64,000 nt of DNA, taken from the NCBI GenBank assembly GCA_946965045.2, contig OX337229.1, forward strand, positions 3,038,001 through 3,102,000, written 5' to 3'. Below are positions 30,391 to 39,023 of the stretch, piece after piece (positions within the stretch are counted from its first letter, which is position 1; each line of letters begins with the position of its first letter). Source of the DNA: Epithemia pelagica. Its lineage: Eukaryota > Bacillariophyta > Bacillariophyceae > Surirellales > Surirellaceae. Under the pieces are notes generated by a model that saw nothing but the letters and a program-made list of their open reading frames with translations, was not told where the DNA came from and did no database searches. A program made the position numbers and the translations under genes.

Positions 30391-30837
30391 TTAACCGTGA
30401 CCATAGCGCACACGACGCCAACGAGCCTTGTCCACACGTAGGTTACTTTGACGTTGCACAGCAACCGTCAAATAATTTAGGAACAAGTTCCCAATCCGAT
30501 GGCCAGCTTCTCCTTCGGAGGAGATGCCCTCACACTGGGACAGCCTCCTCGTAAGGTCGCGTAGCAGCTCTTCAATGTCACAGTGCTGCTGGAGAACAGC
30601 CTCTTCATAGCTTGCCGGTGGTGCTTCCTCTCCGACTCGGATCGATTCGTGATGAAGCCGTGTTGCAATCTCCTCCTCGTTCGGCTTGATGACGATAATG
30701 ACGTAGGTAAAGAACTCTGTCCTGCCCTTCTTCTTGTCGAGGAAGCCCCTCTTTCCACGGTACGTCCCACCAACAATCCGGATCTTGGCTCCCTTCCGGT
30801 CGGCGGGGTAAACCTTCGGTTTCTTCTTCTCGGCCAT
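30391..30837 (-). CDS. Transposon ORF4, KOW-motif protein
   Basis: 148 aa from the ATG at 30837 (MAEKKKPKVYPADRKG). Residues about 15-40 contain AKIRIVGGTYRGKRGFLDKK, a good KOW-type motif: a short beta-barrel element with an invariant Gly, known from ribosomal protein L24/L26, NusG and Spt5. The rest is charged and helical (YEEAVLQQHCDIEELLRDL) and ends with a basic, Arg-rich tail (DKARWRRVRYGHG). The frame extends upstream only through a TTG. A KOW protein within a DNA transposon is unusual and may be a captured host fragment or an unrelated SH3-like fold. It converges with ORF3. Confidence 0.65.
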   Translation of the reverse strand: MAEKKKPKVYPADRKGAKIRIVGGTYRGKRGFLDKKKGRTEFFTYVIIVIKPNEEEIATRLHHESIRVGEEAPPASYEEAVLQQHCDIEELLRDLTRRLSQCEGISSEGEAGHRIGNLFLNYLTVAVQRQSNLRVDKARWRRVRYGHG

Positions 30838-30969
30838 GATTGCGACTTCTTCTTCTTGCTTTCGTCTTGAAAAATGAGTCTGATTGTTGTGTTGCTGTTG
30901 TCGCAAGCAATTTCATTGGCGAGTTTGGCAGGAACCAATTCTTCGATTGCTTGATCCATCGCTTTATCA

Positions 30970-31050
30970 TTGTATCGCTCTCATTTCAAAAGTCGCCTGT
31001 TTATTCCATCTTGTATCGCTCTCATTTCAAAAGTCGCCTGTTTATTCCAT
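30970..31050 (+). repeat. Two direct copies of a 40-bp unit
   Basis: Copy 1 is 30970-31009 and copy 2 is 31011-31050, identical, separated by one C. Each begins TTGTATCGCTCTCATTTC and ends GTTTATTCCAT. They lie just inside the right subterminal array. Confidence 0.85.
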
Positions 31051-31064
31051 GGTGACCGTCAACC

Positions 31065-31263
31065 CGATACATCAGGCCGATACAAATCGCAACAAATTCG
31101 GAAGACCCGATACAGAGGACTCGAGTCCCCCGATACAAATACGGTTACAAATCCGTTGTATCGATACAGTACCTAAGCCCCCCGATACAACTAGATACAA
31201 CCCCGATACACGACTGGATACAGTTGTATGTGCATCGATACAGAATCCGATACATTTGGCGAG
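31065..31263 (+). repeat. Right subterminal CGATACA array
   Basis: Nine copies of CGATACA from 31065 to 31254, with degenerate ones between, again on the plus strand. They are followed by ACATTTGGCGAG (31252-31263), shared with the left end. The orientation is direct, not inverted, relative to the left array. Confidence 0.7.
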
Positions 31264-31400
31264 CTCAGCGCAAGGCTTCCCGAAGTTCAATAATTGGTAC
31301 ATTTAAGTAATTTTTTAGACACGTGCCGGTTCCTCTTTTGATAGTGTACAAAAATCGGGTACAGTCATCTCAACCAATCAGAAATAAGCCCAGTGGGGTC

Positions 31401-31426
31401 ATGGTTACAAATATAGCGGGTGTCCC
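31401..31426 (-). repeat. Right terminal inverted repeat
   Basis: The reverse complement matches 26356-26381 at 25 of 26 positions. Outside it the sequence reads AGACAAGC. Confidence 0.85.
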
Positions 31427-31791
31427 AGACAAGCTAGCCGCACTCTTTCGATCACATATTTTGCTCTACTTACTCCTAGTAAGGAGTGAACATTCATCGC
31501 CTCATGTCTCATTCGATGCAATCGCAAGTTCATTACCTTCGGATTTCACCGTCATCGGCCATGATGTCAATCTTCATCTCACCAGTGGAAACCTGGTCGC
31601 TGGAAGAGCCAAACAGAATTTGATCGTTCGTGATAGCGCAACCTTTGATTCAAATAATCATTACCCTGAACAGGAATCAAGGGAATGAAAGAATGGAGGA
31701 TGCGCGATAAAATCTCTAATATTCGTTAGTGAAATGCAACAAGAAAATGAGAAGCCATTTCGAGTCGTCTCTCCAACATGTAACACGGTTG
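31427..31791. other. Intergenic region right of the transposon
   Basis: Spacer between the transposon end and the 3' end of the MIC19-like gene. It contains TACTCCTAG at 31471-31479. An open frame at 31323-31688 crosses the transposon end and is not credible. Confidence 0.4.
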
Positions 31792-32411
31792 CTATGACGA
31801 AACAATCTTCACAATAGCGTCCGTCACGCATTTTTCCAAGGTGTCCAAGTACGCATCACATGGTCGAGAGTCGACAGCGTATTTCTTTTGACAGTCGAGC
31901 CAATGAGCTCTGGGTCCCAAACAGGGCAGTGTTTTTTTGTTTTCTCGTATTTTCTCGTCCAAATCCTCGGATAATATTTTGGTTCCATATTCCAATGATA
32001 AAAGACTGTCGTCAAATTCCTTACGCAAAGCACTGATTCGACCATCCAGATGCTGGTGACGTGTCTGCAATTGATGCAACTCTTGTTCGGCAGCGGCAGC
32101 TTGCCGTGCCTTGGATTCCTCCATGGCCATGGCTCGTTGATTCTGTCGCTGCAAAACGCCAATCTGCACATCTCTCCACGCTTCCTGGATCTTTTCATTC
32201 TGAAAGTCCACCGCGATTTTTCCTATGAAATGAATCAGTAAGATCATAGCAGCCATTCAATTGGTATGAGCAAATTCCATTCGTTTAAACATGGCTGACT
32301 TTGTTGACATCCACACATCAACAACGTACTCTGCAAATCAGGGGATAGCGACACTCGCGGCTCGTCCTCACCGACCCCCGTGGCGCTTTCGGTGGAGTTT
32401 GACTGGCCCAT
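31792..32411 (-). CDS. MIC19/CHCHD3-like MICOS protein (twin CX9C)
   Basis: Two exons: 32411..32330 and 32222..31792, with a 107-bp intron (GTACGT...CATAG); 170 aa. The N-terminus MGQSNSTE is a myristoylation consensus, as in animal MIC19. A charged helix with coiled-coil character spans about 35-125. The C-terminus carries two CX9C motifs, C128/C138 and C149/C159, the CHCH fold oxidised by Mia40 in the mitochondrial intermembrane space. This order (myristoyl-Gly, coiled coil, C-terminal CHCH) is that of MIC19/MIC25, peripheral subunits of the MICOS complex that shapes cristae. The first exon is needed to see it: without splicing the frame begins with a spurious hydrophobic stretch read from the intron. 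Orthology is inferred from layout. Confidence 0.72.
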
Positions 32412-32673
32412 TATTTGTTTTGAATCACAATGATGGCAAGATCCTATTCTACCACGGTGTGGGTTCAAGATCGCAATGCGGTCGCGATGCGATGCCCGAA
32501 TTTGATTCGGGAATACGATTTTTGTACACGACTGATCTACCTGTTTCTTTTCTATCGCGGATGCTAGGGTGACCTCGATCGATGGGGGCATTCTACTCCT
32601 AGCTTTCCTGTGCCCCAAACAAAAAGGAAGGAGTACTAAAGCAAAAGAGGAAAGGTAGAAAGTTTTTTTACAA

Positions 32674-34524
32674 TTAAGATGGATCAGCATGTGTATCAAG
32701 AGCTGTCAAGTGCTCTTTGGATGTTTGGCGACGAATTTCGGTGGAACTAATGTCTACCCGGAAATCATCGAGCAAGGAAAAGTTGTCTTTCAAATCGTCC
32801 GGAAGTTGATCCACATCTGCTTGCCCACTCACAAAGACGGGATGTTCCGTGTCACCGCCTACCCCTTTCTTTTGTTCAACCCGTCCTCCAACTACAAAAT
32901 GACAGGGCATGGACCGCAGAGCAGCAAACATGTTGTCACGTGAGTTGTCGTAGTATTTGGGATTCAAGATACGAACCAGGGTATCGGTTCCAATCACAAA
33001 ATTCAAACTTGGAAGAACTTCTTCCTTTTCGTCGTTGTACGAGCGAGAAACTTGCAGAGGATGCAAGAGATCCACTTTTTGCTTGAAGAGCGGAGCATTG
33101 GTCAAAAGAATTCCCCAATGGACCGGCATTTCCTCCCGCAATCTCAAAAAGGCAGTCAGCCGCTCGACGACATCATCAATTTGCAAGGGCGGCTTATCAG
33201 CATTCGTCAGTGACAACTCAAACCAAACAATTTCACAATCAACCTTTTTAAGAGCGGCCTTGGCAAGCTGGATATGGCCCTTGTGAGGTGGAAAAAAGCT
33301 TCCTGGAAATACAACCGAGAGGGGTGGTAATACGGTCCGTTCGATAATTTGAAAATCTGACGATCCTCCTACATTGTCCGCTTTATTGGCATCCTTTTTG
33401 GCGAGGAGCATGACTGATTCTTGTTTCCCATCCAGGATCAGCTCGGCCGCTTTGCTCAAGACATCTGGTGTCGTGGTCGGTTGCTGGAGAGATGCCGTAA
33501 TACCAATCTCATCGCCTCTCTTGGTTGTGGCACGTTCATCAATCATTAAGGGTCCATTTCCATTCGTTGTCAAAGACGCAAACTTTCTCCGCATATCGAG
33601 TGCACATTCGAGAGTGGCCAAAATACAATGCGCCACAAAGACATCTTCTTCCATCCGCGTTCGATCGGCGTCCGTGCCAGTTTTGGCCAAGCGGGCATGA
33701 AAGGTGATTTTGTACGAGTCACTGGTCGTGACAGTCACGTAGGCTCTACTGCGCTTTTGTGTTCCATCGTTGGAACTCAAGGCCGATGCAGCTCCAATCC
33801 CCACAGCATTGGCCAAGTTGCTCGTGGGATGGTGGCCATATCGTGGATCGGCGGCGGCCGCCAAGGACAAGGCTTGTTGGAGGGCAGCATCCGAAGCGTA
33901 CTCCGACGATTCCACGGACGCGTATCGAAAGGATTCCCCGGGCAAGGTTCGTCGTACAAAACGACGGTACGATTCGCGATCGTACAATATACTCCCCTTG
34001 AGTAAAATTTTGGAAGCGCCGGGTGTCGATGCCAATGTACTCAAAAAATGACCTCCTCCACCAGCTACAGCCAGAGAGAGTCGGCACATTTGTCCGTAGT
34101 TCTCGACAAATTGTTGAATGCGTTTCTGGAGGTTCTCCAGAGATGAAGATTCCAGGTCCTCTGTGATGGAGGAAAGCGTAGTTACAGACATGGCGATGCT
34201 AGATGAGGCCGCTACTCTCGAGAAAAGCTGTTCCTTCAATCGAAAGAGACTGTTTTGACGTAAGTCTTTTGATGAACGACAAACGAGGTTTCGAGTGAGA
34301 TGGATCGAAGCAAAGGCTGTGTTCATGCACGCGTGTTGTTTCTGATAAGAATTCTGGAACAGGGGGCGATAGTGAGGAGAAGTTTGTTTCCCAGATGATT
34401 GCGCAGACACGACAAGAAGTAAAAGTATAAGCCACGTTGAGTATGATGCTCGTTCTCGGAGATTGGATGGAAACCAGTTTCGTAATCGGTGGACCTCCTT
34501 CACAATGGGCCAACTCTTCTTCAT
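32674..34524 (-). CDS. CinA-like / NMN adenylyltransferase-like fusion protein
   Basis: Single exon, 616 aa from the first ATG at 34524. Residues about 29-42 are a hydrophobic segment (TWLILLLLVVSAQSSG), either a signal peptide or an anchor, so organelle targeting is possible. The middle (about 120-330) resembles the CinA C-terminal domain (LAVAGGGGHFLSTLASTPGA), known from bacterial NMN deamidase. The C-terminal part has the nucleotidyltransferase HxGH-type motif (FPGSFFPPHKGH, about residue 405), FVIGTDTLVRILNPKYY and ISSTEIRRQ near 590, as in NMN/NaMN adenylyltransferases. The pairing suggests a role in NAD synthesis or pyridine-nucleotide salvage. Similar fusions occur in plants. Whether each half is active cannot be judged here. 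Confidence 0.82.
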   Translation of the reverse strand: MKKSWPIVKEVHRLRNWFPSNLRERASYSTWLILLLLVVSAQSSGKQTSPHYRPLFQNSYQKQHACMNTAFASIHLTRNLVCRSSKDLRQNSLFRLKEQLFSRVAASSSIAMSVTTLSSITEDLESSSLENLQKRIQQFVENYGQMCRLSLAVAGGGGHFLSTLASTPGASKILLKGSILYDRESYRRFVRRTLPGESFRYASVESSEYASDAALQQALSLAAAADPRYGHHPTSNLANAVGIGAASALSSNDGTQKRSRAYVTVTTSDSYKITFHARLAKTGTDADRTRMEEDVFVAHCILATLECALDMRRKFASLTTNGNGPLMIDERATTKRGDEIGITASLQQPTTTPDVLSKAAELILDGKQESVMLLAKKDANKADNVGGSSDFQIIERTVLPPLSVVFPGSFFPPHKGHIQLAKAALKKVDCEIVWFELSLTNADKPPLQIDDVVERLTAFLRLREEMPVHWGILLTNAPLFKQKVDLLHPLQVSRSYNDEKEEVLPSLNFVIGTDTLVRILNPKYYDNSRDNMFAALRSMPCHFVVGGRVEQKKGVGGDTEHPVFVSGQADVDQLPDDLKDNFSLLDDFRVDISSTEIRRQTSKEHLTALDTHADPS

Positions 34525-35001
34525 GGTTGTCTGACACCACACGAGAAAGAAAGGCCGAACAGAAACGCACTAATCTCCAGCGTCCAACATTTTGGACGCG
34601 GGGGTGTGGTGGTTCGACGGCAGACAGACGACGGAAGGAGGATCACACAGACGCGCTTCTTCTTGTGGTTTTCTGTGGAGCGAACGACAATCGCAACGGC
34701 GACGACAAATGGACGACAGACAGCTGTGGGGATGAGAGGTTGTTGTTGTTCTATTATAGAGCCAGTTTGTCTTGCTGAACAAAGCGGAAGTCGAAGGCTT
34801 TCCGGAGAAGGCGAGAGTCACTCCAACAGACCTCAACGATCAGCTTCCATTGATCCGTTGCCGGTCGTCTGACGCCAATCGCACTGCGTGATTTATCGGG
34901 GATTGAACGACCCAAACTCCTGTTGAGTAAAGGTTGTGTCGGCCGCGCCGCATAGCCATCGGAATCTCAGCTGCGCGTTACGTTGCAAAAGTCACGCAGT
35001 C
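34525..35001. other. Divergent promoter region
   Basis: 477 bp between the start codons of the CinA/NMNAT-like gene and the CDK gene, with pyrimidine-rich tracts and no recognised box. The open frames here are antisense or begin with non-ATG codons. Confidence 0.4.
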
Positions 35002-38000
35002 ATGAATCATACAGGTCCACGGCCAGGGCCAAATCAGACTGGAGCCTACAATGGTAGCAATCCTGCTCCTGGTGCGTCGTCGACCATGGTAACTCCTGAA
35101 CCAGAACTGGACTTTTCTGCTTGGTATCAGATGACGCGTACGTTGGCACATTATGAACGCTTAGAGCAGATCGGTGAAGGCACATACGGGCAAGTATATC
35201 GTGCTCGATGCAAAGATACTGGACGGATTGTCGCAATGAAAAAAATGCGCATCCACCATGGCGGATATTGGGGAATGCCATTGCAGCTTATTCGAGAAAT
35301 TAAAATCTTGAAACGTTTACATCATCCTCGTCTCCTTTCCATGATTGAAGTGGTGACCAGCAAAGGTGTAGAGCATTTAGATACGGATGATCCACCCCTC
35401 AAATCCGTGGGAGGTGGTGCTGGACCGGCCGCCGCGGCCGATCAGCCCGTCTCGGACAAAGCATCCGATGCCCGTGAAGCGTACAAGGGCAATCTATTTC
35501 TGGTATTGGAATATGTTGAGCATGATCTAACAGGGCTTTTGGATGTTGCCTATCACTTTGAAGAAGTCCAAATCAAAAGCGTCTTCAAGCAACTCTTGGA
35601 AGCGCTCGCCTTTATGCACGAAAACAAGTACGTGCATCGCGACATCAAGTCGTCCAACATTTTGTTGGACTCACACTTTCGTCTCAAGCTGGCTGATTTT
35701 GGTCTGGCTCGATGCATTGAGCCGTCCATCCTGGAACAAATGCAAAGCAACAACTCTTCGTCTGTGTCGTCATCCAACGACTTAACCAACAAAGTCATTA
35801 CACTGTGGTATCGACCACCGGAAATATTGTTGGGTGCGTGTCAGTATGGACCAGCAGTCGATGTGTGGAGTGCGGGGTGTATCTTGGCAGAGCTTTTGTT
35901 GGGGAAACCGCTCTTTGCGGGAAAGTCAGAACTGGAAACCTTGAATCTCATTATTGACCTTCTGGGGACTCCAACTTCGGAAAGTTGGGAGTTTTTTGAA
36001 CGCATGAAAAAAGCCAAACCGCTGTCGTCACAGAGTGCCCCTCCTCTGGATTTGCCATCAATTCGAAAGGATACGCCTCCCACATCGAGTCGCTTGAGAG
36101 ACAAGTACCATGCCAAAGTGGGTGGTCCTGCCCTGAATCTGTTGGAAAAGTTGTTGGAATGGGATCCGCGCAAACGCTTGACCGCCGCCAATGCTTTGCA
36201 ACACTCGTATTTTTGGAAAGCACCAGCCGCCCCTGACGATCCCACTCAACTAGGGCGGTTGGAGGTTGGACCCATGGGTCATTTTCACGAGTTTCAAACA
36301 AAAAAGAAACGCAAAGAAGCCAAGGCAGCGGCGGAAAAAGCTCGCAACGATGCACGTACTGGGGGCGCCACAGAAAAGGAAGCTGATGCCGAATACGATA
36401 AAGTTTACACGAGTATCATGAAAAAGGTTGCTCAGGATGGTATTGGTCCAGCTCCTGGCAATGGAGCCGAAAAGGCGACTGAAACCTCGGGTGATGTCCT
36501 AGATCAACCAATGGAAGAATCTCGTCAGCAAGGTGCTGCATCCAATGAAGCAGCTGTCAAAGGAGAACCTGTTTCACGTATTTCTGCAGATAACGATGGA
36601 GAATATGCTGGGAGAGAGCGCGATGGTTCAAGTAGGACTGGAGGTCGATCACGCCGTGATGGAAGGCCAGACAAAAGTAGTAGTCGCGGTGATCATCATC
36701 GACGCCGAGACGACCATCGTGGAGATCGCGAGGAGTACCGAAGAGACCGCGATCGTGAAGATTATCGAAGAGAAGATCGACGGGATCGCGAAGACCATCG
36801 AAGAGATCGTGAGAATCGACGGGATCGAGGAGATAGTCGTAGGGATCGGAGGAGAGATGATCGAAGGGATCGAGACAGAGGTGGGCGCCACGACCGTAGG
36901 GACAAAGAAGAACACGATGATCGTAAACAGAGAGACGACGAAAGGAGATCACGTGAACAGGCTGCTGATTCTGTGGATGTGCCAAATGACGGGAAGGAAT
37001 TCACCAATAAAGAGTCCAGAGAAGATAGGAAAGCCCACGAAAAGAATGACGAACCAAAGCGAGGGGACTCAGATGGTCGGAGTAAAGCAAATAACGAGAC
37101 GAATCAAGGTGAAACACAGATGGACCAGGATGCAGTTCCATCAGAAGGCGTCACCGAACCTGGTGAAGAAAAGGATGTTAAAAGAAAAGATGAAGATACC
37201 AGTGATCATCGACAAGGTGACGAAAAACAGAGGCGACCGAGGGAGGAACCTGGTCGAGACGACTTCAACCGTGAAAAGGATTCTCAGCGTGCTTTTGAAG
37301 AGTCGGATCGTCGTCAAGTGAAAGTGGGGTTCGACGACAGATCGAAAGGCGACCATGATCGTAGATACAATGATCGCAATGACAGGAGACCGAAAGGCGA
37401 CAGAGACTACAGTCGCAGAGATAGGGATGGATATGGAGACTTTCGAAACAGAGACCGTGGGGAACCTCGAGATCGGGATCGAAGCAGTCGTCGGGATGAT
37501 CGGTTCCATAGAGATGATGATGATCGCCGCATGAGACGCGAAGGAGATGATCGGAGGAGGTATCGCGAAAGAGACGAAGACTCACACAAGCGTCGACGCC
37601 GTGACGAGGAAGGTTCTGAAAGGAGTCGAAAGAAACGAAGTGTAGATCGTCCTTCAATGGACGAAGATGACCGTTCTCTCGGGGACCGTGATAAGTCTCG
37701 TTCTCAGAAAAGTTCTCAAGAATCTAGTGAAAAAACGGATCAAGCGGGAGCTCAGGAACAACGGGGTGAGGCGGATGGCCGGAAATCGGAGGCACTCCCA
37801 GGCCCGTCGACGAAGATTGACAAAGAGCATGACGATCGACCAAAAAAGGATGAACAAGATACTAAATCAGATGAAGTAAAACGAGAGCCGATGGAAGAGG
37901 ACACAAAGAGAGATATTGGCGACGGTCGCAACGCTGAAGATCCTCACGATGACGATCGAGGCAGCAGATCTCGAAGTGACCGATCCGACCGTGGAAGTGA

Positions 38001-38829
38001 TGGGCGAAGATCAAGCGACCGACGCGAACGATCAGGTAGAGGGGAAGATCGAGAACGCAGTAGTCGACGTGATGAAGATCGCGACTATCGCCGGAGATCG
38101 AAGGGAGACCGTCATCGAGGTGATAAAGATCGACGCGGAGGTGATCGGAGCAGTCGAAGCGACAGAGGAAGCAGAGGAGAGCGTGATGATGACGATGATA
38201 GGGAGAGATATCGTTCGTCTCGCCGCCGCCGATCTCCCAGTTTTGACAGGGACGACCGAGACTGGAGAGATCGTCATCCTCGTGACGGTCCAGATCGGCC
38301 TCGCCAGTACTATCCTCACGACGACGGCCATCCGGATGGTCCTCCAAATTACCGAGAAGGTCGAAACATGGGTCCACCTCCCCCTCGCGGACGCGATGGC
38401 AGAGTGGGACGAGACGATGGACCCTCACCGCGTTCATTTAACCGAGAGGGCGAAGGGCCTCCTTCTTCTCGGGATGGAGACCGCGACGGGTTCCAACGTG
38501 GACCACCAGGTCGAGGTAGTGGCAATGCAATGGGCCCCAGGGACGGGCGCCCGGGGAACTGGGATGGTCCTCGCTTCCGTGGCGGCGAGGACGGTTCGTC
38601 GGGTAGACGCAGTCCTAACCGTGATGGAGGTGGTCGGCACGGACCCCCGGATGGAAGGTATGACAATGGTTTGCCAAGACAGACTGCACGAAGTGGGGAC
38701 TATTACGGTAACCGAGGACCGCCATCTTCTGCGTCATCTCGAGAGGATGGACGACCACGGAGCGGGGAAGGGCGAGGAGATCCATACGCCCGTCGACCCC
38801 CACGTCGAGGAGACTTTGGTCGTCGTTAA
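35002..38829 (+). CDS. CDK9/CDK12-type kinase with RD-rich tail
   Basis: Single exon, 1275 aa from the ATG at 35002. Kinase domain about residues 50-410: IGEGTYGQVY loop (57-66), AMKK lysine (K80), cyclin-binding helix reading PLQLIRE (93-99) where this group usually has PITAIRE, HRDIKSSN (212-219), DFGLAR (232-237), and LTNKVITLWYRPPE with a likely activating Thr262. Such kinases, with cyclin T or K, phosphorylate the RNA polymerase II C-terminal domain during elongation. The lobe insertion after the helix (about 125-160) is longer than usual. From about 560 the protein is almost wholly RD/RE/RS dipeptides, then G/P/R-rich (GPPPPRGRDGRVG) to the end, as in CDK12 relatives linked to splicing factors. 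CDK9 versus CDK12 cannot be separated without a tree. Confidence 0.87.
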   Translation: MNHTGPRPGPNQTGAYNGSNPAPGASSTMVTPEPELDFSAWYQMTRTLAHYERLEQIGEGTYGQVYRARCKDTGRIVAMKKMRIHHGGYWGMPLQLIREIKILKRLHHPRLLSMIEVVTSKGVEHLDTDDPPLKSVGGGAGPAAAADQPVSDKASDAREAYKGNLFLVLEYVEHDLTGLLDVAYHFEEVQIKSVFKQLLEALAFMHENKYVHRDIKSSNILLDSHFRLKLADFGLARCIEPSILEQMQSNNSSSVSSSNDLTNKVITLWYRPPEILLGACQYGPAVDVWSAGCILAELLLGKPLFAGKSELETLNLIIDLLGTPTSESWEFFERMKKAKPLSSQSAPPLDLPSIRKDTPPTSSRLRDKYHAKVGGPALNLLEKLLEWDPRKRLTAANALQHSYFWKAPAAPDDPTQLGRLEVGPMGHFHEFQTKKKRKEAKAAAEKARNDARTGGATEKEADAEYDKVYTSIMKKVAQDGIGPAPGNGAEKATETSGDVLDQPMEESRQQGAASNEAAVKGEPVSRISADNDGEYAGRERDGSSRTGGRSRRDGRPDKSSSRGDHHRRRDDHRGDREEYRRDRDREDYRREDRRDREDHRRDRENRRDRGDSRRDRRRDDRRDRDRGGRHDRRDKEEHDDRKQRDDERRSREQAADSVDVPNDGKEFTNKESREDRKAHEKNDEPKRGDSDGRSKANNETNQGETQMDQDAVPSEGVTEPGEEKDVKRKDEDTSDHRQGDEKQRRPREEPGRDDFNREKDSQRAFEESDRRQVKVGFDDRSKGDHDRRYNDRNDRRPKGDRDYSRRDRDGYGDFRNRDRGEPRDRDRSSRRDDRFHRDDDDRRMRREGDDRRRYRERDEDSHKRRRRDEEGSERSRKKRSVDRPSMDEDDRSLGDRDKSRSQKSSQESSEKTDQAGAQEQRGEADGRKSEALPGPSTKIDKEHDDRPKKDEQDTKSDEVKREPMEEDTKRDIGDGRNAEDPHDDDRGSRSRSDRSDRGSDGRRSSDRRERSGRGEDRERSSRRDEDRDYRRRSKGDRHRGDKDRRGGDRSSRSDRGSRGERDDDDDRERYRSSRRRRSPSFDRDDRDWRDRHPRDGPDRPRQYYPHDDGHPDGPPNYREGRNMGPPPPRGRDGRVGRDDGPSPRSFNREGEGPPSSRDGDRDGFQRGPPGRGSGNAMGPRDGRPGNWDGPRFRGGEDGSSGRRSPNRDGGGRHGPPDGRYDNGLPRQTARSGDYYGNRGPPSSASSREDGRPRSGEGRGDPYARRPPRRGDFGRR

Positions 38830-39023
38830 ACGCCGCGACGGTGTGCTTGCGATAGTGGAAGGGTTCTCCGAACGCACTTCAACTCACTCTACGATTATCA
38901 AAATCTTCAAGATGTTACATAAATGCGGATGTCTCGTCTATTGATAGCAGTGTTTGGTTACATACTATTTTTGGCACATTGAAGAAGTAAGACTGCCTGT
39001 TCACGGCTTGGTCTTCTTCGCTA

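Larger units (their letters stand above)
26356..31426. mobile_element. Four-gene DDE DNA transposon (about 5.07 kb)
   Basis: Bounded by 26-bp terminal inverted repeats, 26356-26381 and 31401-31426, matching at 25 of 26 positions; the outer end is GGGACACCCGC. Inside lie subterminal arrays of CGATACA and four genes on alternating strands: a basic protein (+, 26873-27487), a DDE transposase (-, 27533-28522), a long accessory protein (+, 28791-30248) and a KOW-motif protein (-, 30391-30837). A clean target duplication is not seen; AGACA occurs at 26349-26353 and at 31427-31431, but the left copy is separated from the repeat by CA. All four frames are intact, so the copy looks recent and possibly autonomous. 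GGG termini and a transposase with an accessory DNA-binding-like gene recall PIF/Harbinger (IS5-like) elements, but the four-gene layout is unusual. Confidence 0.82.

Noticed and set aside
31323-31688. 121-aa plus-strand frame across the right end of the transposon
   Set aside because: It runs through the terminal inverted repeat into flanking DNA, so it is a chance join.
36533-38944. Long plus-strand frames (262 and 342 aa) overlapping the CDK tail in another frame, and several antisense frames there
   Set aside because: They arise from the GA-rich RD/RE/RS repeat of the kinase tail, which avoids stops in other frames. Composition is monotonous (I, E, G, T) and no domain is visible.
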